Source: Synchiropus splendidus
Taxonomy: Eukaryota; Chordata; Actinopteri; Syngnathiformes; Callionymidae
DNA length: 64,000 nucleotides
NCBI RefSeq assembly: GCF_027744825.2
Contig: NC_071335.1
Span: forward strand, 9,277,001 to 9,341,000
Direction: 5' to 3'
Made by a program: the position numbers and the translations under genes. The notes below the pieces were generated by a model. That model saw only the letters and a list, made by a program, of their open reading frames with translations. It made no database searches and had not been told where the DNA came from. Below, in pieces: positions 1-11,802 of this stretch (its first letter is position 1; every line of letters begins with the position of its first letter).

Positions 1-2491
1 CGTACTCCAACTTCACTCCAGGGAATTTTTCATCCATCAAGGGTCAAGTCCAAACCATCTAGTTAATGGTGCTGTATTAGGCAGTATGTAAGGAATGACT
101 GGGACATGTCCATCTTTCTTTCTAACTTGTCAGCAGGAAGGCAAAAGATGTCTGGCCTGGCTGCGACCTCAATTGGAGCTACAAGTTCTGAAACTACCCG
201 TTATATGTGAGGGTGAACATGTTTTGCCATTGTGACACTGATGGTTTCTTTATTGATCTGGAGAAAGCCTTTGAGTTGAAGCGTGGTGCAAGTCAGGAGC
301 AGCAGAGAAGTAAGTGAGAGGTGTGCAGTATGTATGATGAGGTGTACTGTAGGAGTGACGGACATTAGGATTACATCAAGGATGAGCTGTGATTTTGGAT
401 GGCTCTCCAACTCTAGGTTGTCAGTATAGTTTGTTGAGCTCTAGAACGCAGCCTGTCAAATCATGACATCTTCTTTTAATGTTAATGTTAAAGTTTTCTT
501 CAGAGAAGTGTTGATGTTGTTGCTGGAAGAGATAAACTAAAATAACAATATTTAAACAAATTCAGCTGTCATACATTTCCCTATCTTAAAGTTTGCAACA
601 TAAAACTAATGTTTTTATTTAAAAAAAGACGAGCCAGGACATCGGAAATCCTTTAATAAATAGAGCATTGTGGGTAATCTGAGTGATGTAGTCGATGACG
701 TTGAGAATGATGCTTGCGACATGGCAGCAGCAGCAACCATGGAAAAACTACAGCTGTTAAAGTGAAGTGTGAAGCCAAACAAGTCCAGTCTCTGTGTATG
801 GGGTTAACTAGACCAGGGCTTTTTAACCTTTTTGATGTCAGGGCCCACCTTTCCCAGAACAAATGGGCCCGGGTTAGGGTTAAGTGATAGAACTGATTCA
901 TTACTCTTGATTTCATTTGTCATCAATTACCATATTTAATCGACTTACACGTAAAAATGACATGAAACCATCTGATTATTGCAAAGATATTTATTTATTT
1001 CATCGAAAAGTCCATCCCGCAACAGAACCCAACGCAAGTCATATTCATATTCAAATTGACTATAGGAAAAAAAAAGAAATAAAATACACTTGATGCAGAC
1101 TGTTGAAAAAATTGGAAAAACTAAATAAAATTCTGAATAAAAAATACCATAACATAAAAATAAGTTATTTTATTTAAACTCCAGAGAAGATATAAGTAAG
1201 TGAAATTTGAAGTAGTATAATGTTCTAATTTATTTTTAAACTGCTTCAACTGCTTTCAAGAACAGTTTTTACTGTTGAGGGCGCCATCGCTTTCTTCATC
1301 ATCTTTTTTTCTTTTCAAGAACTTCTCCATTGTTGTTAACTGTGACAGATTGGCAGGTGTCAAGTCAATTCAGTGACACACTACTAATAAGTCTGATACT
1401 AACCAAAAACAGCGGGACCAACAGTAGATACTAATCCTGAGTACTGGATCGGAACATGCCTTTGCCAAAGTTTTGCAGGCCACAAAAAATGACTTGGCAG
1501 GCAAGATTTCACCCCCATCCCTTGGGTTTGACACGTACTTGACTGGATCTGTTAATGAGACGTTTGTCCATATGGACTAAAGAGAATAAAAGTTTCTATT
1601 CTCATCATATGTGAAGGGTTCAGGACATCCCAGAATGAGCCAGACCATTATAAAGTCCGCCAGCTTGCAGAATATGAGTGCTTTGTTTGTGGGGGGTTGG
1701 TTCAAGAGGGTAACCAGAACATAATCTGTTTCCAATATTAGCTCTAACATCTGTTGGTTGTCAAAACAGAATCGTTTGCTGCCTCATGTTGCAACGATGC
1801 AGTAATTCAGCGGTTATACAAGAAATAGAAAACAAAACACTTTGAAAATGAGTCACATATGATAAATGGCTGGAAAAGACAATAAAACAGGGCTGACGTC
1901 CATTGAGGCTCCCCAAGGTACTTAATAATGTGAGGGCCAGAGAAGAGTGTGCACGTCCATGGAGCCAAATGAATAAAAGTGTTGATTCATTGACATCTTA
2001 CTCATGCTAATTTGTGCTAATAAATCAAATGAACACCTCAAAATGAGTCTAGATCTGAGGTGGGAAATTCAAGTTCCCAAAGTGTCACATTAGAAACTGT
2101 AACAGTTGAGGGACCATCATGCCAAAAGAAAGACAGCGATGATGACAAAACATGATGGAAAAAAATCCAAAATATATACTTAAGTAACAAGGGCAAAATG
2201 AACCATGAAACCTATTGAAATATTTCATTTTATATACACTTAATTTGGACTAAACATTCAAGATAGGCATTTTATTTCAGTATTCCTTCAATGTATTTTG
2301 AGGGACAAGAAAAACACAAAAATGGTGAATCAAAATAAGAAAGTTTTCGTCTTTAAACAAGAACATGCTGTGTTTACTGCTGAAGTGGTGCTGGTAACTA
2401 AAGAACAAAAAAAGGCAGAAACACATAGAAAATATTAGTTTATTATTTTAGTCTGCTGTCAAACGGGCCACGAAAATACAGTCATCATATT
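1..2491. other. No gene recognised
   Basis: AT-rich non-coding sequence with only short chance frames. A TTTTTAACC-type repeat scrap near 805-880 is the only hint of an element. Confidence 0.6.
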
Positions 2492-2520
2492 GCCCTCGGG
2501 CCGCACTTTGCCCAGGTCTG
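2492..2520 (-). mobile_element. Possible hAT-type transposon end
   Basis: The minus strand reads CAGACCTGGGCAAAGTGCGG followed by CCCGAGGGC, resembling a terminus frequent in teleost hAT-related elements. I did not find a matching partner end, so only a remnant is claimed. Confidence 0.35.
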
Positions 2521-2699
2521 CATGAAGTGTCCAACTTCCCTATCAGCCAGCACCAAATGGAGTGCTCAGTGTGACAGTGAACCGACTGCTGATGCACTTG
2601 ATGAGTTCTGCTCACTCCACTTCATCTCTCACACACATCTGTTGGTTTGCCTTCAAGTGATACATAAACATATACACCAATGATCATGCTGCATTTGCA

Positions 2700-2858
<159 letters not shown>

Positions 2859-4949
2859 CTTTCTACAACTTAATGGGAGTGCTTGCAGCAAGTTTGTCAA
2901 CACTGTCATTGTCACAGAGCGAAAGCATCCTTGGTGGCGAACGAAAAAACAACTTGTGGCGATCGCAGCGGGATAAATGAGAAGACAGGCAGAGATTGAT
3001 GGTATCCCTGGAGAGAGACGAACAGCAGCCGCGCCAGACAAAGGACAGCGAGTGAGGTAAAGGCCTCCAAAGTCTGCACAGACAAAGTTCACTTCGCTAT
3101 AGATCCACTCTGACAGGCGGCTGTTTCTGTGGCTGTTTGAAGAGAAACACGGTGGAAGTTAGTGGAAGATTCAATATCTTGTCCCCCTTTGGAGATGAGA
3201 AAGCTTCTATCTATAGTCAAATTAAAAGTTATTTGACTGTGTTATCTTCTTCATCATATGTCATGAAGATGCCCCATATATTGTATATTCAATTTAGGTC
3301 TGTGGCTGTACAAGATGTGACCTTGCAATCCAGACAAAATGTTTGACATGAACTTACAGCCAAACTGAGGCTGAGAACAGATTGACAAAAGATTTGAAAG
3401 CATTTCACTTCGCTCCACTATCAGACCTGGACTAATGTGAACTTCACCTTCACACACGGTCCGTGTAGGTTCTGAGATAATACCTGTGCGGAGAGCTTAC
3501 AGCAATAATGGGAAGGTCATGACTCCAAACATGGTGACCGGTCATGAATAAAATTGGCTGTACCGGCTGGGTCACACATTATGGTGGACAAGACAGATCT
3601 AATCCCATCTGACAGAGGCTTCTCACACCCTGGATATCACCGTCACAGTACATCAAGTGACAAGCATTGCTTACTGCTCTTGCCTTCATTCTGGCTGTCG
3701 CTCATCTGCTGCCGCTATCCACTGCGTTTATGCTGTCGTCACAGTTTTGTCTTTGCATCAGGCATGCGTTTCCTTGCACTCACCAATTGGCCATGATCAT
3801 CTTTGTTTTTCTTTCATTGACTGCCTGAGTGAAACTCATATATGGAGCTCCACCGGAAATAAGACAAATAATGAAAAACATAAAGTATATTCCAAAAAAA
3901 AAAACATTTTCAGAACATTTAGCACAATATATGTCGAATAAAAAAATAACTAAACCATCTTAGTACAACAAAACAATCTGAGAGCACATACAAGAAGCAT
4001 GTCTTGGAACCTGTGGGTTCACTTGTATGTGAGTGAGGGGGAGCCAGGTTTTGTGTGTGGATGCTGTGCATGGTCTTGGTTTACTCACCGTCAGTAGGAT
4101 CCCCGACACCACCACGGCCTGCGTCCCAGAGGACTGTGTCGGGCCACCACAGCACTGTCTTGTCTCTTGCTTCTCATCAAAGGTGACTGATCGTCTTAAT
4201 CCGAACCAAGAGAGTCACTGGATTGTTTCTGCCGACGTCTGTCGCGATTCTCACTCTGCACAACCTGCTAATGAGGCACGCACACCTTAACACGATGAAC
4301 TGTGATCACAGCAGAGTCCAATTAAAACTGCCTTAGCGATGAATAAAAGAGGTGATTAGCTAATACTAGGAGATAGACATGGAGCAACAATCATGGAATG
4401 GTGTGGACCAAGAGACTCATGTGAGGCATATTATAATATTAAAGAATTAGCAGCCGTCTTTGAACATGGAACAGAAATCACACTATGGTGTGGATGAGGC
4501 AGTTACTGGTTCCTGGTTCACATGCAGTCAGCCTTCTACTTCTGTTTTCTCCACGGATGAGAATAGCCCTTTACATTTGTCTCTTCTAATGTTTTATTAG
4601 CTGTGACAGTGGCTAGTCCTCATTCTGGCTGCATTGAGACACAAATGCCACTGAGTGACAGTTCGCTTATGTTGCTTCTAGTTGGGAAATGTGATCACTC
4701 AAACCTTTGGCGAGAGCTGCTATTTGAATTATGTATGTATAAGCTGTTGTATATAGTCTATGTAGTCATATGAGAGAGAAACTACAATTCAGAAGCATAA
4801 AGAATGCAGCTGACCTCCAAACCTTTGTTGGAGTGTCTTCAGGCCAAAATGATTAAGTAATGTACAGAAGATATTTGGGATGTTCGCTCCCCTCTCCCTG
4901 ACCACGCCTCCCTGTGCATAAGCATTGCTGCCATTGCTATAGTATTTAG
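2859..4949. other. No gene recognised
   Basis: Unique-looking sequence without long frames, splice-flanked exons or identifiable repeats. Confidence 0.55.
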
Positions 4950-5195
4950 GAGACAAAGTCAGAGAGGCTAGATTGAGATGGTGTGGACATGTACAGGTAC
5001 ATTGGTAGGAAGATGTTGAGGTTGGAACTGCCAGACAGAAGGTGGAAGGTCAAAGAGGAGATATGGACGTGGTGACGGAGGACATGAGGTTTGTAGGTTT
5101 GAGAGAAGAGGAAGCAGAGGACAGGGTGAGATGGAGGAGGATGATCCGCTGTGGCGACCCCTGAAAGGAGAAGCCGAAAGAAAAAGAAGAAGAAG
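4950..5195 (+). mobile_element. 3' end of an RTE-like LINE (degenerate)
   Basis: Conceptual translation gives GDKVREARLRWCGHV at about 4953-4997 and, in another frame, a run like EDMRFVGLREEEAEDRVRW, then RRMIRCGDP ending about 5160. These are the terminal RT-protein segments of a very common teleost RTE-like LINE. Frameshifts break it, and the A-rich tail AAAGAAAAAGAAGAAGAAG follows. Confidence 0.75.
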
Positions 5196-5790
5196 CTGTC
5201 ATTGCCATAGTAACCAGCACTTCTTTCAATTGGTGGCGGTTGTTCACTTACTGTATCACAGTCGCACCACACATAGAGCTGGTGAATGCATACTGTAACC
5301 CCATACAATTGTTGGTCATACTGAACCTGAAATACATCTAAATGGTTGAGTGTACTGAAAAGCTGATCAGATTGTCACTGTTTATGTTCTCTGATAGAAG
5401 TATATGGGGGTCAGACTTTCATTTTCTTCTCCAGCAAACCACATGGAGTGCTTTCATGGAACACTTGAACAGTGGTGAGGCACCAAATACCAGAAAAATG
5501 CAGTCTTTTTACTTTTTTTTTCTTTTGTTGCTTTACATGTTCTCTAGTAATGTAAAACATGCGACATGCTATTGCCATTTCCTCCCTAATGTTACCTTAA
5601 GTTCCAAATGGGGCAAGGGAGCTTGCCAAGTAGTGCAGTGGATATTTAATGACATAGTCTCACCATCACAAAGTGTTTCATGTGGTCCTGCTCTCTTCCT
5701 GAAATTCCACACACATGAAATATTAACCATCTGTCTGTGCTTCCCTTGGAGAGCAGCTCCCCCGTCCCTGCGGCTGGCCAAGCTTTTCAG

Positions 5791-5939
5791 CTGGACGGAG
5801 ATTCAAAGACTTCCACCGGATTCACGTCATCCACAGCTTCACAGGAGCGGATGCAAAGATCACACCATCACTTTTCTGTCGCTTCCTGACTGAAGGGGAG
5901 CGCTTTGATGAGGCAGACACGCACTGTTCTCATGTACAG
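5791..5939 (+). other. Exon-like open stretch, unidentified
   Basis: A 149-bp stretch with a TTTTCAG acceptor, a CATGTACAG|GTGAGG donor, and an uninterrupted 49-codon frame that closes in phase 0 (starting GRRFKDFHRIHVIHSF). It is GC-richer than its flanks. I do not recognise the peptide and found no compatible next exon: the donor-like site at 8294/8295 follows a stretch whose required frame hits a stop. It could be an exon of an unannotated gene, a pseudogene piece, or chance. Confidence 0.3.
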
Positions 5940-7114
5940 GTGAGGGTGTGAGTTTGGACTGTGGTTCATTCAACAAAGCAGTTGCAGGCGATGATTTTCA
6001 TCTTCATCTCTTCCGGCTAGCTGTCTGACTTCTTTCTCTGTAGAACTGACATCTTTCATGTTGCAGATGAGACGTCAGCCAACAAGTCAATATTTATACA
6101 ATATTTTATAGTCATTAATGTTGTATTGAAATAAAGGAACATAAGAATTTATAATGTTCAGTGAGCTCTTTCGTACATACGCCAGTGTAAAGCCACAATT
6201 GCTGCTCCTTTAGCCCCAGAGCAGAAGGAGAGGTTGTGACAGGGACTGGGGAAAGTCAAGATCACGCTGAGTTAGGAGACTTGTTAACACCAGCTAAGTG
6301 AGAGACTGGGACCATAATAGATCATCATCTAGTGTCATTTAGTTTCCTTCTGAAACAGAAGTCATTCCTGTTGGCACACGATGCACACACTAGCTGTGCG
6401 TGTCCTCTCCTGCTGTTCTGCTCATTGTTCATGGTTAATTGCTGCCATGCTCCACCACTGGACTAACACATCAGCCTCTTCCACCTCCGGATGAATTAGA
6501 ATTACATCAAAGACTCCGCCTTTGCCTTCTCTGTCCCCACTATTGCTTATTAAGCATATACGTTAGACTGCCACCTGGAGATCCTTAATTTGGATAGAAA
6601 TGAGTATTACTTTATACTCATCAACGTGTTAACTAACTATTCAGTAAGAAAAGAAATCAAAAGTCAGTTATGTTTCCACTGCTTTGAAAATACCTGCAGC
6701 TTCATTCTGAATTTTGTGGTCCAGTTCCTCCAAAAGGATTGAGCAAGTGTGCGTCCACACAAAGATGACAATTATTTATAATGATGAATTACGAAGTATC
6801 ATTATCCATAATGTTCTACTGTTTGCTAGAAGCAACATGGTTTTTTTTTTAATAAAGATGAATCTCATATGACCTATATACCTCGCCGTAAAACTTCCTT
6901 TTCCGTAAATCACAGCATTCGTCCTCCTTCGCCTGACAATCGATCTCAATGCAGAGGCCAATTCTATCTCTCTTGCTGAATCAAGTTCACCGTCTTTCAC
7001 TGTTGCTCTCTGGCTTTGGCAAAGACACATGCAAAAAGTTCTCCACATTAAAATAGAATTTTAAACATTTGAATTGTTGCAACGTTAATGGGAAACCATT
7101 GAACATTATTCCAT
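5940..7114. other. No gene recognised
   Basis: Only short chance frames; no identifiable repeats. Confidence 0.55.
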
Positions 7115-7345
7115 TCTGCCACCTCATCCGCTAGTTGCCGGGTCGCAGGGGCAGCAGCTTCAAAAGGTGGCACCAAACACCCTTCTCCTTGGCCACATCC
7201 ACCAGCTCTGACTTTGACATCCAGAGATGCTCCCAGGCCAGTGAAGAGATCTCATCCCTCAACCAGGTCCTGGGTCGAGCTCTCGGTTCCTCCCAGCTGG
7301 CCGTGCCTGAAACAACTCCACAGAGAGGCATCCACGGGGCATCCT
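7115..7345 (-). mobile_element. Decayed 3' end of the same LINE family as 9754-10462
   Basis: The minus strand reads RPRTWLRDEISSLAWEHLW, then LLKLLPLRPGN. This aligns with RPRTRWRDYVSGLAWERLG and LLRMLPPRP of the copy at 9754. It is more diverged and no target duplication was found. Confidence 0.75.
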
Positions 7346-9740
7346 CATGAGATCCCCAAACCGCCTCAACCGACTTCATGGTGGAGAACCAGTGTCTCTA
7401 CTCTACTCACTCTATCTCTAAGGGAGAGGCCCGGTCTTAGAAAAATTGCTTGTATCCAGATTTTGCTTTAATTGATTATTATGACTTCTCTTTATTTGTG
7501 CACACTGATGTTCGAACATGTACATCATGGATGGCTGGTTTCTTATTCCACCAGCAAACCACCTCCTGTGACTCTCTCCATGAAGCTGGTAGACTGCACC
7601 ACCTTTCAGCTGGAATGTAAGATGTTTCTTCAGTCTGTTTGCTTTAACACCGACCACTCTGAACCAGCAATACGCCTCACAACCCTCTGTGCCGTCCCAC
7701 AGGGAGCTTGGACCCAGTTGCTCCCAATGTACGATCAAATCTGAAATATGTGCACAAATGCTTCGACCACCCAATAGGCTATCTAACTGAATCACTGAGC
7801 AACCGATAACACTTCATATATGCACATACAGAAGCATGCTTCTCTATGAAGAGGCCGTATTCAAGAAAGTGTCCTATAGACTACCACACAGGTCATTTGG
7901 TTCTGCTAAAAAACACCATTATATTACCTCGGGAAAAGAAAGATATTGGCATGACTGTGTTATCATATTGTGTAGAGTTGGTAAGGAAGCCATTGTGTGG
8001 TCACAATTTCAAATTATTATCAAATAAATGAGTGGAAAAAGCCTAAAGACTGCACAGAGCTGCTGAAGGTGAAGCTTGTTGAAGGAAGGTTAGTCTGACC
8101 TTCGTGTGGTCAATTGTTGTCAATACACATGTCCACACAGCGACCCAGAAAACCACTGTGCAGCACAACAACCAAACCCCTGTGAGTGACCCCTGCAGGG
8201 GAACATGACAGCATGTGTCTAGAAATAGTGGTCAGTACGCTGAGGGAAGTCTCTTCTGCTTGTTCATCCATGAGAACATCAGTCTTTGTTCCAGGTAAGT
8301 GGGCAGAAGAGGTTCTCAGGGGAGACAGGCAGGAGATAAGAGCATTGGAAGGATTTTTAATGAATTGGGAAATACCTGTTTGTGCAGGTTTTTTCCCCTT
8401 GTGCACCAGATGTCCACCCCGGAGACATCTGTGCAGTAATTGGAGAGACAGTTAGTGAGGAAGACCCACTGCGAGTCGGTTGGCCTTTACCTGACATGAC
8501 TCAACCACTGCACATGAAATCACGGAAGTTTAGAGCCATGCTGCTTTGACTTGGTTATTCTGAGCCCCACACATGCATCACTGTCGGTGTATCGCTATAG
8601 AGATTAAAGACGGGGGAGATCAAACAGACACACTTTTAAAGGAGCTGAGTGCGTCTGATATTCTTATGAAGGGATCAAAAGACCTGAGTTTATCACTCTG
8701 CATTCTAACAAAAAAGATACAGAGGGACTTCCCGACCATCTATCCCAAAGCTGACAAACATTTCACAGAATTTCATGTTAGTCCCCTCAAGAAAATGCAC
8801 ACTTGGAAACGTTGACTGTAGACTTCAATTCCTGTTGTTGTGCGATCACCTCTGGCTGGATTTGCTGAGCTAAAGGGGCAATTTTCCCAGTGCCCCACCT
8901 GCAGAAGTGCAATGAACTGGAGGCTGTTTTCTCCAAAATAAATATTGATCATATGTTCATATCCCAGCATGCATCACTCACCCAAGCCACTCATGAGCCT
9001 ATTTTATCATACCATAAAACACACAAAGCCTGCTGTTTCCACTGCAGAGCAAAGTCTTCACTTCCGTGCGTTGTTTTCCAGCGTGTATTCAGGGATTCCC
9101 GATATTTCCCAGGAAGTGTCTCTCTTTATTTTCATCCCATCAGTCTCAGATCCTGAGCTCCTTTCCGCTGACTCATAGCTTTGTCTGTTCTCTTCCATCA
9201 GCCGCCAGTATCCTCCGTCCCAAGCTGCTCCCCCAAGTAGAAATCTACTTCCTTTGCTTATGTAATGTTTTTCTGCAACAACAGCAATACTGACATTGTT
9301 GGGATTCTAACTGTGTTTCCCTCGCAATGTGTTTGTAATAGCCACCAGCAGGGACTTCAGTTCAGTTTATCCTTTTAAGCTTAATTCAACTCTTCTCTGC
9401 TGTCATATACATTTGTCATTCGCATCACAACGCACATGGTTCGTCTTATTTTATTGAGAGATTAAAAAGCAAAATTATTTCTGCCCCTTGTTTTTCAAGC
9501 TAAATTATGCTGTTGGGTTCTGCTTCAGTGTTATATAAACACGGAAACACTAATATTTCATTTGAAATGTTATGCAACATATTTCCACAGTTTTCCACTT
9601 TCCAGATTAACTCCACAAAGGCACTTAACTTTTCATATAAAGCTATCAAAGAAAAGGTCTATCAAACATTTTTTTAAATTTATTTTGTTTAATCGCTGTT
9701 CAATTTTTTTTTTTATATATTCTCTATGTTTTTCGGTTAT
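7346..9740. other. No gene recognised
   Basis: Contains one good isolated donor-like site (TTCCAG|GTAAGT at 8294/8295) but no convincing exon. Confidence 0.55.
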
Positions 9741-9753
9741 GTTTTGTAAGACT
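9741..9753. repeat. Left target-site duplication of the LINE at 9754
   Basis: GTTTTGTAAGACT, identical to 10463-10475. Confidence 0.85.
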
Positions 9754-10462
9754 CGGGATGAGGATCAGCACCTCCAAGTCTGAGGCCATGGTTCTCGACC
9801 GGAATAAGGTGGTTTGCTCTCTCCGGGTCGGTGGAGAGTTCTTGCCCCAAGTGGTGGAGTTTAAGTATCTCGGGGTCTTGTTCTCAAGTGAGGGAAAAGG
9901 GGAGCATGAGATTGATAGGCGGGTTGGTGCAGCGGCAGCAGTGATGCGGTCACTGTATCGGACCATCATGGTGAAGAGGGAGCTGAGTCACAAGGCAAAG
10001 CTCTCGATTTACCGATCGATCTACGTTCCCACCCTCACCTATGGTCACAAGCATCGGGTCATGACCGAAAGGATGAGATCGCAGATACGAGCGGCTGAGA
10101 TGAGTTTCCTCCGCAGGGTGGCTGGGCGCACCCTTAGAGATAGGGTGAGGAGCTCCGGGTGGAGCCGCTTCTCCTCCACATTGAGAGGAACCAGCTGAGG
10201 TGGCTCGGGCATCTGATCCGGATGCCTCCTGGACGCCTCCCTGGGGAGGTGTTCCGGGCATGTCCTACCGGGAGGAGACCCCGGGGAAGACCCAGGACTC
10301 GCTGGAGAGATTATGTCTCTGGTCTCGCTTGGGAACGCCTCGGGATCCCCCGGGAAGAGCTGGAGGAGGTTTGTGCGGATCGGGAAGTTAGGGCTTACTT
10401 GCTCCGAATGCTGCCTCCGCGACCCGACGCCGGATAAGCAGCAGAAGAAGGTGAAGGTGAAG
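9754..10462 (+). mobile_element. 5'-truncated non-LTR retrotransposon (LINE) copy with 13-bp target duplication
   Basis: Encodes the C-terminal end of a LINE reverse-transcriptase protein: TSKSEAMVLDRNKV, then VEFKYLGVLFSSEGKGEHEI, then AKLSIYRSIYVPTLTYGH, RAAEMSFLRRVAGR, then in another frame LRWLGHLIRMPPGRLPGEVF and GRPRTRWRDYVSGLAWERLG. The frame shifts near 10150, so it is dead. The 3' end carries a short GAAGGT tandem run, as LINE tails do. The 13-bp repeat GTTTTGTAAGACT flanks it exactly (9741-9753 and 10463-10475), showing target-primed insertion of an already 5'-truncated copy. The family is common in teleosts, but I do not assign a clade. Confidence 0.9.
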
Positions 10463-10475
10463 GTTTTGTAAGACT
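10463..10475. repeat. Right target-site duplication of the LINE at 9754
   Basis: GTTTTGTAAGACT, identical to 9741-9753. Confidence 0.85.
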
Positions 10476-11751
10476 GATCATTGTCTAATTGTAAAGCCAC
10501 TTTCAATGCCTCACATCATGAGAAATTGTTGACAATCAAATATCACAACTGACCTCATGAATGCAACAGACTCCGTCACTACAAAGGCAAACCAGTACAA
10601 TTCAAAGTAGCGTGAAAGGTCCAGCTGACACCACAGTGTCCCATATAAAAGCACTTCAGCTGTTCGTGGACAGTGGCAGAGAAACCTTCAGACTGAGTTC
10701 TGACCCACCTATCAGAGGCAGAACCTGTAGTCGATTGACTGTAAAGTTCTTGACCAAGGTGTGTTTAGACTAATGAAATCCCTTCAGTGCGGGTGAAAAT
10801 TCAGTGTTGAAGGTGATCGCTTATCTGGATAATTGCTCATCAGTGGCACCTCGCTGTGATTGGCTGACACCATTAAGCTGGGAAGAAGTCATTTGGCACA
10901 ACGGTGCGACGTTTACGAAAGTAGTTTTCTCCTGGCTTCTGTGCTACAACTGACCTAATTACATTGCTACTGCAGCTAATGTTGGACACACAGTGAGTAG
11001 GCAGGTGTGTCTATGTCAGAGTGTTTGTGAAGCGGAGGATGGGAGGTGCAGCGGGGAAGTTGCCAGTTTAATATTTCACATTTATTCCAGCTCACCCAGA
11101 GGAGCTGCACTGTGGCAGCCAGTGCTGGGGGGGCTCTGCTGAATGGCAGATTTGGGCCAATTAGGTTGCAATTGAGGGTTATTTCTGAGCCTACACACAA
11201 ACTCCAAGTTACTGTAATACATAACCTGACAACATCCTGTTATGTCACACACACACACACAATGATACTGAGATAATGTGAGCTCAAACTGCAGTCCTCC
11301 TCTCTCGCACACACACACGCACACTGCAGCACACTTGGTTTTCATCCGCTCACACGCGACAGACATATCTACTGCAGTAAAACTAACTTTAGTCCTCTCT
11401 ATGTGTTCATCTCCACTGGGAGTCACATTGTTCAGCTCCTGCGTATTCTGCCCTGGAATATTCATGTCCGACGTGTTCCGTCTCTCGCCGAGATGCCGCG
11501 CTACAAAACGCAAAAGCTCATTTACTCAGTGTCATGAAAAGCTTTTGTATATCTAGAGCCAAAATCTTCTGTTACCGTGTTGTCACATCTGAGGAGACAC
11601 GACACTCTCCGATTGTGTTTGCTCTTTTTTGTTCCTGTGTTTGCGTCAGGAGTGCTCGCCATGCTGGCAGACACAACCGCAACAGAAATTCTCAATCCTG
11701 ATTCAGGCTTCTTCAATTATTCATACCGCTATTGCGGTGCTCTGGCACACT

Positions 11752-11802
<51 letters not shown>

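Noticed and set aside
5342..5893. 183-codon open frame on plus
   Set aside because: No recognisable protein features. The only exon-like part of the region reads in a different frame (5791-5939).
8196..8294. Possible exon between CCCTGCAG and TTCCAG|GTAAGT
   Set aside because: Following on from the candidate exon at 5791-5939 it would have to be read in phase 0, which meets a stop within eight codons. No recognised peptide.
10045..10506. 153-codon minus-strand frame
   Set aside because: Antisense shadow of the LINE coding sequence at 9754-10462.
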